Shown here piece after piece: positions 25,889 to 34,449 of a stretch of DNA of 64,000 nucleotides. The notes under the pieces are model-generated. The model saw only the letters and a list, made by a program, of their open reading frames with translations, had not been told where the DNA came from and ran no database searches. Each line of letters starts with the position of its first letter. Positions within the stretch are counted from its first letter, which is position 1. The DNA is from Bacteroidota bacterium (GTDB taxonomy: Bacteria; Bacteroidota; Bacteroidia; UBA8524), in assembly GCA_008933805.1 (NCBI GenBank), contig WBUH01000019.1, positions 1 through 64,000 on the forward strand. Reading direction: 5' to 3'. Position numbers and translations under genes: made by a program.

Positions 25889-28800
25889 ATGACAACGCAC
25901 GTATTTAGAAAATATAACGGGTATAACCCCAACGAAATAAAATGCTGGACACCCAGCACTGTAATTGACGAAACCAGTTTTGATGTTGAGGATATTGTTT
26001 TTACCAGAGGGGCAGCAAAAGCAGGAACCTCCATCCCGTCACCACTGGCGCGTATGGAGTTGTTTGATACCGCATTTAGAATTGTTGCCGATGACCGCAA
26101 GGATAACCTAAAAGGTAAAACCATCTATCATCAATTGGTATCAGATATGCTCGATGTGATGCAACTGTTATTTAACATACACGACGAAGAAATAGGACGC
26201 GGGAAAAAAATATGGTTTAAAGAATGGCGAGTACGCGAAAATATAGAGAACCTAAAATCCAAGGGGGAAAGCCATCCCAATTATCTGCTGGCAAAATCGT
26301 TAGAGCAAATATTTTTCGATGATAAATTTTCAGGCACTGATAGCATCTTCCTAATCTATTATGAGCAGAAACTGTTAGGCGCTACATCGCCCCTCACTAT
26401 GTTTTTTACCTCGCCCAACTGGGCACGTTATATTTCCGACGGTGTTATTGCCAATGTGCCAAAAAGTATGGACGGTGATGTGTTTTTTGATAACGATTAC
26501 AGGGCACTGCACGAAAGGGATAAAGAGTTTGTAAAATACATATACAAGCTGCTGCTACAATATCCTACGGCATTTAACAAAGCTGAGGGACTAAGAGCAT
26601 ATATCAACAAAACCATTACTACCCACTTTCCTTCGTGGCGAAACGAATTCGGAGTCCAAAGAGGATCAGAAGAAGGGCAAACCACCATGGGTAATTTATT
26701 AGACGGTGATTATGAAAAAATACGAACCAATGCAGACAACAAGCTGCTTACCGTTAATGGCATTTACTTTTATCACCAAAAGCAAGAGGATATTAGAGAA
26801 CGGATAAAAAACAACAGTGATTTTATAATTAGTGCAACCGTTGAAAAATATGCTACGGAAGAATTTGGAGGCAATAGCTATAAAATTTACCCGCCGCTGG
26901 TATTGGTAGATAATATGAATGTTCAGGGGGATTATATGGACAGGAACTCTCCTTGGAACTCAAATAACAGGGTGAAAGAGTTTTATCACAAAAACATTCC
27001 ACTGTTTGAAAGAAGACTTCCGCTTGGCTTATCATCTACTGTTAACTATCCTTTTATAACCGTTGATGATTTTATTGAAGATGTATTGATAGAGCTACCT
27101 TACGCGATTAACTCTTCAAAATTTTTCACCGGTTTTCAAGGCGAGTTTAAATATCTGTTGCCCATCAAAAAAGAATATTTCGATTTTTTCAGGATTGAAG
27201 ATTTGAAAAGCCAACTTTCAATACATGTTGGGGAAGAACAAGTTAAAGTGAACTTAAAAATCCCAATCAGGAATAAAAAAGGAGTTGAGAATATTCTATT
27301 CACGAAAGAATACAAAAGACAAAGTGATGATATTGTACAGCTAAGAGCCGGTATCGGTATTTTTCCTTTCTATCAGATAAACGATACAGACCCTAACCTA
27401 CAAGCCCTTAATGATTACACGATATTACTGGCTGAACGTGAAGAGAATTCAAAAATAAAATCGCTTGATTTTTATAAATATGTTTTACACTCTTCGTCGG
27501 CAACAATTCCTTCAAAAACTCACCAACGCTCTACAGAAACTGATGTAAACACCAACGATTCAACTGCAACCTCCAAGTATTATATGGTTAAAGAAGCCTT
27601 TGATTACATGGAGCTTGAGTATGCTATTGGCATAAGTGATACATGTAAAGGTCTTATCATTCCTAATTTTAGTAACAGAACATTTGGTAGAAATAACCTT
27701 ACCAAGGCCTATACTTTTGCTATTGATTTCGGAACTTCTAACACGCATATTGCCTATAAGGAGAATGATGAGGCGTTGCCAAAACCTTTTGAAGTAGATG
27801 ATACCGATCAACAAATGGTATTACTTAACCAGCCTGCTTTAAGCAGTGATTTAGGATTTAAGTATAACTATCAGTTTCCTGCCATTGACTTAACATTGCG
27901 CAGAGAATTTGTTCCGCCGGTCTTCAGCTCACAAAGCAAACTAACAATTTCATTTCCATTTAAAACGGCCTCCTGTGAAGTTATAGCCTTTAGCAGTGTT
28001 GACAAATCAGAAGCCGATTTGTTTAGCCATATTAATATTGGTTATTACATTGATGCTGACGAAAGAAAAGCTACAAACATTAACTATACTACAAATCTTA
28101 AATGGTTGTTGGAAAATAATAACGACGATACCAATAAAAGCCGTGTCAAGTTTTTCTTAAAACAATTGCTATTGCAAATTAAAGCTAAAGCCATTATTAA
28201 TAACGCAAGGTTAGACCATTTAAAGGTGGTTTGGTCTGTGCCGTTGAGCATGGAGCGAGGAAATAGAGCCACCTTAAACAATACTTTGAGAGAAGCTTTT
28301 GGTGAAGTGTTTGGAAGAAGTGGAGCAGTATTAACTGCACCAATCCCAGAGTCAATCTCCCCCTATTTTTTCCTTACAAAATCAGAGGCGGATATTCAAA
28401 GTACTGCAAACGTAGTTAACATTGATATAGGCGGAGGCACAACGGATATAATGATGTTTATGGAATCATCAGGCAACCGTGAAGACAAGTATTTAACCAC
28501 TTCGTTTAAGTTTGCAGGAAGCGATTTGTGGGGCGGGGGGTATAAAAGTAAACTTAAGGACAATGGCTTTATTAAAAACTATTTAAATTATCAAAAAGCC
28601 AACAACATAAACCCTGAAGAAGTTAAGTATTTTAAGAGGGTTAAAGACGATAGCAATCTTAGTTCTGATGATTTAATTAGTCTGTTGTTTAAATACGATG
28701 ATAAATTTAAGTTCAGTGATTCAATCACCATCGGTAACCCCAATCTTTCGATAGTACTTTATCTTCATTATAGTGCAATTGTGTATCACATTGTACAGGT

Positions 28801-29470
28801 GATTGAGCTAAAAAAATATCCTTTGCCACGCTATTTATCATTTACAGGAAAAGGAAGTCAATACATAAAACTGATTTGCGGTGGTGACGAAAACGAACTG
28901 CAAGAATTTACGAAGTTGTTATTTAAGTCCTACACTAAGCAACCGCTGCCCGGAAGTTTTAAAATACACTTAAATAACAACCCAAAAGAAATAACGGCCA
29001 ATGGCTCGGTACTTTACTCATTGGAAAGTGAAGAGGAAACTAATAAATTTAAAAATATTGTTGAGTTTGTCCATCCCGGCTTCAATCCAGAAACTGATAT
29101 TGAGTTAACCCAACAACTTGTTAATCATGGAAATAATGTATTGTGCGTAGCTGATGCAGTTGAGGCAGGTAGCTCACTTAATATATCCGTATTAAACAAT
29201 CTGAATACTTTTTTAGAAAAGACCCTAACGAATAAAGAAATAGTTGATTTTTTAGCCGATTTTAAAGTTAAAACCCCCAAAGAAGTATTTGAAGACTTGA
29301 AATGGAATGGGGATGCCTTTAATGGGGAAGGCTTAGTTTACGACAGTTTTAAAAAGGTATTAAATGACCTTAAAAAGCTGGACGAAACAAACCAGTTGCC
29401 GGAGTCTCTTTTCTTTTTTGCATTGAAAGACTCATTATACCGCTTATCAAAAGAAATCGTAAAGAAATAA
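25889..29470 (+). CDS. Large protein with C-terminal actin/Hsp70-type ATPase domain
   Basis: The protein has 1193 residues. Residues 607-1080 carry the ASKHA nucleotide-binding motifs: phosphate-1 AIDFGTSNTHIAY (D613), phosphate-2 VNIDIGGGTTDIMMF (845-853) and adenosine motif LSFTGKGSQYIKLI (984-990). FAGSDLWGGGY follows phosphate-2 as in Hsp70-like and SrfB-like proteins. Residues 1-600 are a separate region with no family I can name; it includes TSIPSPLARMELFDTAF at 47-63, a motif I believe recurs in uncharacterised Bacteroidota proteins. There is no signal peptide, so it acts in the cytoplasm, next to the tubulin-like product. It could be an assembly factor, chaperone or filament; which one is not decided here. 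Confidence 0.75.
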   Translation: MTTHVFRKYNGYNPNEIKCWTPSTVIDETSFDVEDIVFTRGAAKAGTSIPSPLARMELFDTAFRIVADDRKDNLKGKTIYHQLVSDMLDVMQLLFNIHDEEIGRGKKIWFKEWRVRENIENLKSKGESHPNYLLAKSLEQIFFDDKFSGTDSIFLIYYEQKLLGATSPLTMFFTSPNWARYISDGVIANVPKSMDGDVFFDNDYRALHERDKEFVKYIYKLLLQYPTAFNKAEGLRAYINKTITTHFPSWRNEFGVQRGSEEGQTTMGNLLDGDYEKIRTNADNKLLTVNGIYFYHQKQEDIRERIKNNSDFIISATVEKYATEEFGGNSYKIYPPLVLVDNMNVQGDYMDRNSPWNSNNRVKEFYHKNIPLFERRLPLGLSSTVNYPFITVDDFIEDVLIELPYAINSSKFFTGFQGEFKYLLPIKKEYFDFFRIEDLKSQLSIHVGEEQVKVNLKIPIRNKKGVENILFTKEYKRQSDDIVQLRAGIGIFPFYQINDTDPNLQALNDYTILLAEREENSKIKSLDFYKYVLHSSSATIPSKTHQRSTETDVNTNDSTATSKYYMVKEAFDYMELEYAIGISDTCKGLIIPNFSNRTFGRNNLTKAYTFAIDFGTSNTHIAYKENDEALPKPFEVDDTDQQMVLLNQPALSSDLGFKYNYQFPAIDLTLRREFVPPVFSSQSKLTISFPFKTASCEVIAFSSVDKSEADLFSHINIGYYIDADERKATNINYTTNLKWLLENNNDDTNKSRVKFFLKQLLLQIKAKAIINNARLDHLKVVWSVPLSMERGNRATLNNTLREAFGEVFGRSGAVLTAPIPESISPYFFLTKSEADIQSTANVVNIDIGGGTTDIMMFMESSGNREDKYLTTSFKFAGSDLWGGGYKSKLKDNGFIKNYLNYQKANNINPEEVKYFKRVKDDSNLSSDDLISLLFKYDDKFKFSDSITIGNPNLSIVLYLHYSAIVYHIVQVIELKKYPLPRYLSFTGKGSQYIKLICGGDENELQEFTKLLFKSYTKQPLPGSFKIHLNNNPKEITANGSVLYSLESEEETNKFKNIVEFVHPGFNPETDIELTQQLVNHGNNVLCVADAVEAGSSLNISVLNNLNTFLEKTLTNKEIVDFLADFKVKTPKEVFEDLKWNGDAFNGEGLVYDSFKKVLNDLKKLDETNQLPESLFFFALKDSLYRLSKEIVKK

Positions 29471-29481
29471 GCTACGCTATC

Positions 29482-30651
29482 ATGAAAAGATTAATACCAC
29501 TAACTATAATACTATTAGGTGCAAACACACTGTTCAGCCAAGTTCCATCGAAACAGACTTTAGACAGTGTTCAATACCAAATAATCCGTGCGACAGTTGA
29601 TTTTTTGGCCACAGACACAAAAACATTCGGAAAAGTTAAAGGTACTTGTATAAACTGTAATGTAAATGATTATGCAGCCTTAAAAAAATATGCAGACGAT
29701 AACAAGTTGGCTAAAGTACCTGATTTGATAAATGAATGGAAAAAAATATCTCTTGATACTAGTGAAGCAGGTTGGATGGCTTCAGTAGAAAGTTTCAGAA
29801 AGAAAATTCATTATAAAATTGCTGATGGAGAAAAGAAAGAACGCCAAAAATTAATAGGTTATGAGCCCTATAACATTAAACTTGACAGCATCATAAATAG
29901 GCTTAATACCCTTACAAAATCTAAACAACCATTGGAACAAGAATCCGCAATAAGAGATGGAGATACTGATGAAATAAGTAAGGCTGAAAGCGATAATGAA
30001 GAAGATGGTATTTTATCAAGCTTGAGTGCCTGGCAAAATATTTCCCTTGCTGCGTGCATTGTAATCTCCTTATTGGTGTTGATGGTTAGTTTCCTAACCA
30101 ATAAAAAAAAGGCAGCAGCACATAACAGAAATGTTGAGAAGCTTACAAAGAAGCATAAAGATGCGATAGCTGAACTACAGAGAGAGAACAAATTATTGGA
30201 AGCTGAAAAGAAAAAAATGGACGCTACCATTACTCACTTGGAAAGCGAATTAAAAAACGAACGAGAAAAAAATTACATCAGCAAGCAGCCACAAATTGTT
30301 GATGAACAAAAGTCAGTCTCAACTCAAAAGCCTGAAAGTAGAGTAAAATACGCCAGTTATGCTGACCAGGGCGACGGTTTTTCAGTCGGAAGCCTATTAA
30401 ATCAAAGCAACAGCGAAGCAATATTTGAAATAAGTCTTACCTCTTCAAACACCGCAAGCTATAAAGTCTCAAGCGATAATGCTATTCAACGTTATGCGTT
30501 ATCAAACGCTGCATTTTTTTTAGGGACTACCTGCAAATACGATACGGAACCTAATAGCCAACAAGGCATAGTAACAGAAAAGCCTGGCGAATTGAAGTTA
30601 CAGGGCAATAAATGGATAATAACGGTTCCTGCTGTGATAAGTTTTAGATAA
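29482..30651 (+). CDS. Membrane coiled-coil protein of the operon
   Basis: The 389-residue protein has a signal peptide (cleavage after LFSQ, residue 20), an outer segment (21-185) containing a CINC pair, one membrane segment (187-206), a cytoplasmic coiled coil (214-265, KKHKDAIAELQRENKLLEA) and a C-terminal domain (about 300-389) of alternating strands. Topology puts the N-terminal region outside and the coiled coil inside. It could tether the cytoplasmic GTPase/ATPase pair to the membrane. Family unknown. It starts 11 bases after the ATPase gene. Confidence 0.7.
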   Translation: MKRLIPLTIILLGANTLFSQVPSKQTLDSVQYQIIRATVDFLATDTKTFGKVKGTCINCNVNDYAALKKYADDNKLAKVPDLINEWKKISLDTSEAGWMASVESFRKKIHYKIADGEKKERQKLIGYEPYNIKLDSIINRLNTLTKSKQPLEQESAIRDGDTDEISKAESDNEEDGILSSLSAWQNISLAACIVISLLVLMVSFLTNKKKAAAHNRNVEKLTKKHKDAIAELQRENKLLEAEKKKMDATITHLESELKNEREKNYISKQPQIVDEQKSVSTQKPESRVKYASYADQGDGFSVGSLLNQSNSEAIFEISLTSSNTASYKVSSDNAIQRYALSNAAFFLGTTCKYDTEPNSQQGIVTEKPGELKLQGNKWIITVPAVISFR

Positions 30652-30664
30652 TTGACAATTGCTA

Positions 30665-31705
30665 ATGCAAACCATCGAAAGCTTAAAGGAGCTGATTAAA
30701 GAAACGCTTCTAAAAAACAGGGGCGATTTAAAGTTAAGAGCCCACAAAGAAATTACCAATTATGCTCATCATATAGGGATTGATGGCAGGAAACTCAGTA
30801 AACTGATACAGGAGGTAGATGCCTCCATTAACTGGGAATTAATTGCTCAACAAGAAACAAATGTACCAAAGAAGAAAACAAAAGTTTCTAAAACCGCTAA
30901 TAATGATAATGTACTAACTAAAGAGCCGGAAAGCATTCCTAAGGAAAATTATGATAACGAAAAAGTTGATGCTGGAGAGCTAGTGAAAAACAGGAAAAAA
31001 ATACCCCTTACGAAAATATACATTGCCGTTTGTTGTGTTTTTTTTGTTTTTGTAGTGTTACAAACCACAAGAAGATCGGCCCCTTCAAGAGGTATTACAA
31101 TGTTTTCATGTGCGGAGGTATTAAACCTTAGAGAATCTGAAGATACCATTAGCCCTGATAATATTATTGGAAACATTTTCTATGCCGATTCTGTCGAAGT
31201 AGTGTCTATAAATAGCGGAGTAGCATATTGTAAAGTAGGTGACCTTAAAGGTTATTTATCTGCAAATTACCTGCTCACCAAGGAAGACTTTTACCTTCTA
31301 GACGGAATATTTGCTAATAAAACAGCTCGATTGCTTGTGAAGTCCACAAGGGAAAAAAAAGCACTGCTAAGTTATTACAAATCAAATGGATTAATGAGTA
31401 AATTGAGAGATGAGTATGATAGTGGTATGGCTGAAAGTAATATATGGCAATTGTTTGCTGCCCCATCAACTAAGTATTACAATACAGTTATGTATGTTAA
31501 CGGGTTAAATAACACATCATTGTTACCAGGCTTCGCTTGTATCATTACAAACACTAGTACCAATGAGCGTAGGTTTCTTTTATTTAGCTTCAATATAAAT
31601 GAGGATCCGCAACTTTTATATGAAGAGTCTGCACCTCAAAGAGGAAACATCAAAACCGTTCAGGAACTTCAAACAGGAGTTTATAAAATCAGATATTCAA
31701 GGTAA
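30665..31705 (+). CDS. Membrane protein with SH3-like domain, last gene of operon
   Basis: From ATG 30,665 (MQTIESLKELIKETLLKN) the protein has 346 residues. Residues 1-60 are a helical cytoplasmic module (LRAHKEITNYAHHIGIDGRKLSKLI), then a Lys/Asp-rich linker, a membrane segment (about 116-134), an SH3b-like beta domain (about 143-205: FSCAEVLNLRESEDT ... GVAYCKVGDLKGYLSANYL) and a C-terminal 140-residue region. The SH3b part is outside the cytoplasm and may bind peptidoglycan or another protein. It is the last gene of the compact operon; the following 37 bases have only a weak short inverted repeat. Confidence 0.7.
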   Translation: MQTIESLKELIKETLLKNRGDLKLRAHKEITNYAHHIGIDGRKLSKLIQEVDASINWELIAQQETNVPKKKTKVSKTANNDNVLTKEPESIPKENYDNEKVDAGELVKNRKKIPLTKIYIAVCCVFFVFVVLQTTRRSAPSRGITMFSCAEVLNLRESEDTISPDNIIGNIFYADSVEVVSINSGVAYCKVGDLKGYLSANYLLTKEDFYLLDGIFANKTARLLVKSTREKKALLSYYKSNGLMSKLRDEYDSGMAESNIWQLFAAPSTKYYNTVMYVNGLNNTSLLPGFACIITNTSTNERRFLLFSFNINEDPQLLYEESAPQRGNIKTVQELQTGVYKIRYSR

Positions 31706-31741
31706 CACTTGTGTTTGTTTTTATTACGATTCTAAAACCCC

Positions 31742-31755
31742 AACAACACGTTGTT
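31742..31755. repeat. Island palindrome copy 6 (AACAAC-AC-GTTGTT)
   Basis: Same orientation as copy 1 and shares 18 bases with it (CAACAACACGTTGTTGCA). It lies 37 bases after the six-gene operon. Confidence 0.8.
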
Positions 31756-32042
31756 GCAAATCCTCAACACGACGTTTTTGGTTTCTGATGAAGTTTCCAC
31801 AAGCCTGTTATTCCTCATTCCCCACATACGCCCCCCTTTTGTTTTGGCCATTTTGATACTCATCTTATTCATGTAGTTCACTTTACACTTGAGTTTCATT
31901 TTATGGACATTAAAAAGGGTTAATTAACGCTATCATTTACAAAACACATTATTAAAGTTTGTACAGCTTAAATGATGCTTGTGTGCTATCGCACAAAACT
32001 CAACGCTCTTTATACAAGTATTATTGAAAGTATGTTTCTAAA

Positions 32043-32056
32043 AACAACGTGTTGTT
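32043..32056. repeat. Island palindrome copy 7 (AACAAC-GT-GTTGTT)
   Basis: Opposite orientation to copy 6, 287 bases from it. The pair mirrors copies 1 and 2 (192 bases apart) at the left of the island. Confidence 0.8.
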
Positions 32057-32168
32057 GGCTATTGTGAAACGGGCTGTTGTTTGCTACTTTTGTAACCAAG
32101 ATAGTTAATAGAAACATCAAAACTTAGTCAATAAGGATAACATATAACGTGTCCTGATGATAGTCCCT

Positions 32169-32287
32169 GTTAGGAAATCGGCGAAAATTTAATAACACGG
32201 CGGACTGGCATCCGAGGACATACCCTCAAAAAAGGGTATGTTGCTCAATGCTATTGCCGTGTTGGGTTCTTCGCCGAACCTCCTAAC
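32169..32287 (+). ncRNA. Candidate structured element: four nested stems
   Basis: The left and right halves are inverted repeats in order: GTTAGG (32,169) with CCTAAC (32,282); TCGGCGAA (32,178) with TTCGCCGA (32,270); AACACGGC (32,194) with GCCGTGTT (32,256); ACATACCCT (32,218) with AGGGTATGT (32,233) around a six-base loop. All four stems are perfect and stack on one axis with small internal loops, plus a possible CGGA/TCCG side hairpin. It could be a non-coding RNA, a 5' leader of the secreted protein at 32,433, or a foldable DNA site of a small mobile repeat. The ends are GTTAGG..CCTAAC, opposite in order to an integron attC site. Confidence 0.5.
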
Positions 32288-32296
32288 GCAATCAGC

Positions 32297-32316
32297 AAAG
32301 GGTGCATACCCTTTTT
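32297..32316 (+). terminator. Short hairpin with T run
   Basis: AAAGGGT-GCAT-ACCCTTT followed by TT, ten bases after the structured element. With that element it would define a short transcript, or act as an attenuator before the gene at 32,433. Confidence 0.45.
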
Positions 32317-32432
32317 GAGTTTTATCGAATACATAAAAACAATACAACAGAAACAGAACAAAAATGTATCTATTGTATAGTTGCACACAGATTAAGAGGA
32401 ACAAAAATTTCTTAATCAAAATACTTTCAAGG

Positions 32433-34436
32433 ATGATTAGAACAATACTTTTAACACTCGTTATACTACATTCATTGAGTGTGTTTTCCCAAGACATAAA
32501 ACGCACCGCTATATGGTACTTTGGGCAAAATGCGGGGATAAATTTTAATACAGACCCTCCAACACCACTTACCAACAGTGCGATGAATACAGTTGAGGGC
32601 TGTGCCACTATTTGCGATACCAACGGCAACTTGCTGTTTTATACCAATGGCGAGAAGATTTGGAACAAAAACCACCAGATAATGGATAACGGCGATGGTT
32701 TATTAGGCAGTTGGGACGCCACACAATCCTCTGTCATTATCCCACAGCCTGATAATGACAGTTTGTTTTATGTGTTTACTACAGATGCCGTTGGCCAAGC
32801 TAACGGTTTGCGTTATAATATTGTCAATTTAAACCTTGATAACGGTTTGGGCAGTGTAACCACAAAAAACATCTTACTGCAAACCCCTGTGTGTGAAAAG
32901 TTAACCGCTACCCATCACGAAAATGGCAAGGATATTTGGATACTTTCACATGAGTTTGGAACAGATAAATTTTTTGCACATCTGATTACTCGAATGGGAA
33001 TTCAGGAATGTCCTGTAATTAGCAATGTTGGCTCAATTCATTCTACTGATTTTATTACAAATGCTCAAGGTGCTATGAAATTTTCAGTTAATGGGAAATG
33101 GATTGATGTCTCAGTATTTGGGTTTCCACTAAAACATGAACTTTTTAAGTTTGATAAAGTAACTGGTCGATTAAACTTTCAATATACTATATCAAATACA
33201 TTTTTGTCTTACGCTGGAGAGTTTTCTAAAACTTCTAATTTCCTTTATGTCACAGATAGAAACAAAAATTTATACCAATACGACTTATCACTTCAAAATC
33301 AAGACAGCTTAAACAATAAAAGAAAAATAATTTATACCAGTTCAGGTGAAAATCTAAGAGGGGTGCAACTTGCTCCTGATGGGAAAATATATTTAGACAT
33401 TATAAATTCATCCACCTTAAGTGTAATTAATCGACCAGACTCCTTGGGAGATAGTTCCTATTTTGCCTATGCTTCACAAGGGCTTGGAGGTAAAAGAGCA
33501 GAATATAATCTACCAAATTTCATCACCTCCTATTTCCATACCCCTGAAATAGATTTCACTTATCAAACCAACTGCACTAATAATACAGTGCAGTTTACTG
33601 AGAAATCAACCGTTCCCATCACCTTCAGTAAATGGCTGGTGATAAAAGAAAACACCCTTATTGATAGTTCAACTCTTTCCAATCCATCTTTTACATTTTC
33701 CGATACAGGAACTTACAAAGTGCAACTAATCATAAATACTGCCGATACAGTAACCAAAGAAGTTTTAATAGAACCGCCTTTGATAGCCAAACGCGATACC
33801 GTTTTGTGCAACCAATCTTCTTACACCATTTCCATACCCGATAATTACCGCTGTATCATGTGGCTGGAAGGACAAGACACCAGCCGCTACACCGTTTACA
33901 AAACAGGCATTTATGTAGTTTCAGCTTACAATACCAAAGGCTGTTATGTAACCGATACCGCCAAAGTAACTTTTAGTTACATAGGTAAACCCAACATCCG
34001 TAAATCCAACGACACCCTATATACCGACAGCAGTGCCGCCACCTACCAATGGTATTACAACGGTCAGCCTCACAGCAATACACAAAGCATAAAAATCACC
34101 CAAAACGGCACGTATAAACTGACAGCTACCAATGATAAGGGATGTAGCAATACTTCCGATAATTTCGGGGTATCCGGGTTAGGGATTAAAGACATTGAAC
34201 ATTCTTCTTTTACCATTTATCCCAATCCTTCGTCGGGTGAGTTTATTATTAAAACCCAACAATATTTAGTTTATTCGGTATCCGTTATAAACGCTTTGGG
34301 ACAAGTAGTATTTTTTCAAAATACCATCTCAGACCCGCAATTAACCGTTCGACTTAACCGTGCAGGATGTTACCTGATTAAAATTACCGACAATTTAGGA
34401 AACACCTACTTAAACAAACAAATCATACACAACTAA
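32433..34436 (+). CDS. Type IX-secreted protein with PKD-like and propeller-like domains
   Basis: The preferred start is ATG 32,433 (MIRTILLTLVILHSLSVFSQ, signal peptide), giving 667 residues; an in-frame ATG at 32,364 would put 23 polar residues before it. After the signal, WYFGQNAGINFN begins a repeat-rich region of about 350 residues (GCATICDTNGNLLFYTNGEKIWN) that looks like a propeller. A PKD-like domain follows (FSDTGTYKVQLIINTA), then an Ig-like stretch (YQWYYNGQPHSNTQSIKI), and a type A sorting domain (FTIYPNPSSGEFII ... VSVINALGQVV). It is exported through the type IX system. Confidence 0.85.
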   Translation: MIRTILLTLVILHSLSVFSQDIKRTAIWYFGQNAGINFNTDPPTPLTNSAMNTVEGCATICDTNGNLLFYTNGEKIWNKNHQIMDNGDGLLGSWDATQSSVIIPQPDNDSLFYVFTTDAVGQANGLRYNIVNLNLDNGLGSVTTKNILLQTPVCEKLTATHHENGKDIWILSHEFGTDKFFAHLITRMGIQECPVISNVGSIHSTDFITNAQGAMKFSVNGKWIDVSVFGFPLKHELFKFDKVTGRLNFQYTISNTFLSYAGEFSKTSNFLYVTDRNKNLYQYDLSLQNQDSLNNKRKIIYTSSGENLRGVQLAPDGKIYLDIINSSTLSVINRPDSLGDSSYFAYASQGLGGKRAEYNLPNFITSYFHTPEIDFTYQTNCTNNTVQFTEKSTVPITFSKWLVIKENTLIDSSTLSNPSFTFSDTGTYKVQLIINTADTVTKEVLIEPPLIAKRDTVLCNQSSYTISIPDNYRCIMWLEGQDTSRYTVYKTGIYVVSAYNTKGCYVTDTAKVTFSYIGKPNIRKSNDTLYTDSSAATYQWYYNGQPHSNTQSIKITQNGTYKLTATNDKGCSNTSDNFGVSGLGIKDIEHSSFTIYPNPSSGEFIIKTQQYLVYSVSVINALGQVVFFQNTISDPQLTVRLNRAGCYLIKITDNLGNTYLNKQIIHN

Positions 34437-34449
34437 CTAACAACAGCTT

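Larger units (their letters stand above)
31706..32432. other. 727-base non-coding interval with repeats and structure
   Basis: No coding region is convincing; a frame at 31,599-31,856 on the plus strand is out of frame with the SH3 gene and has no start signal. The interval contains palindromes 6 and 7, the structured element at 32,169-32,287 and a hairpin at 32,297. ACACGAC..TTTTTGG near 31,770 resembles the tail of the hairpin at 8661. Confidence 0.6.

Noticed and set aside
32169-32287. Integron attC site
   Set aside because: The terminal boxes are GTTAGG at the left and CCTAAC at the right, the reverse of the attC order (RYYYAAC left, GTTRRRY right), the outer bases do not fit, and no integron integrase is near.
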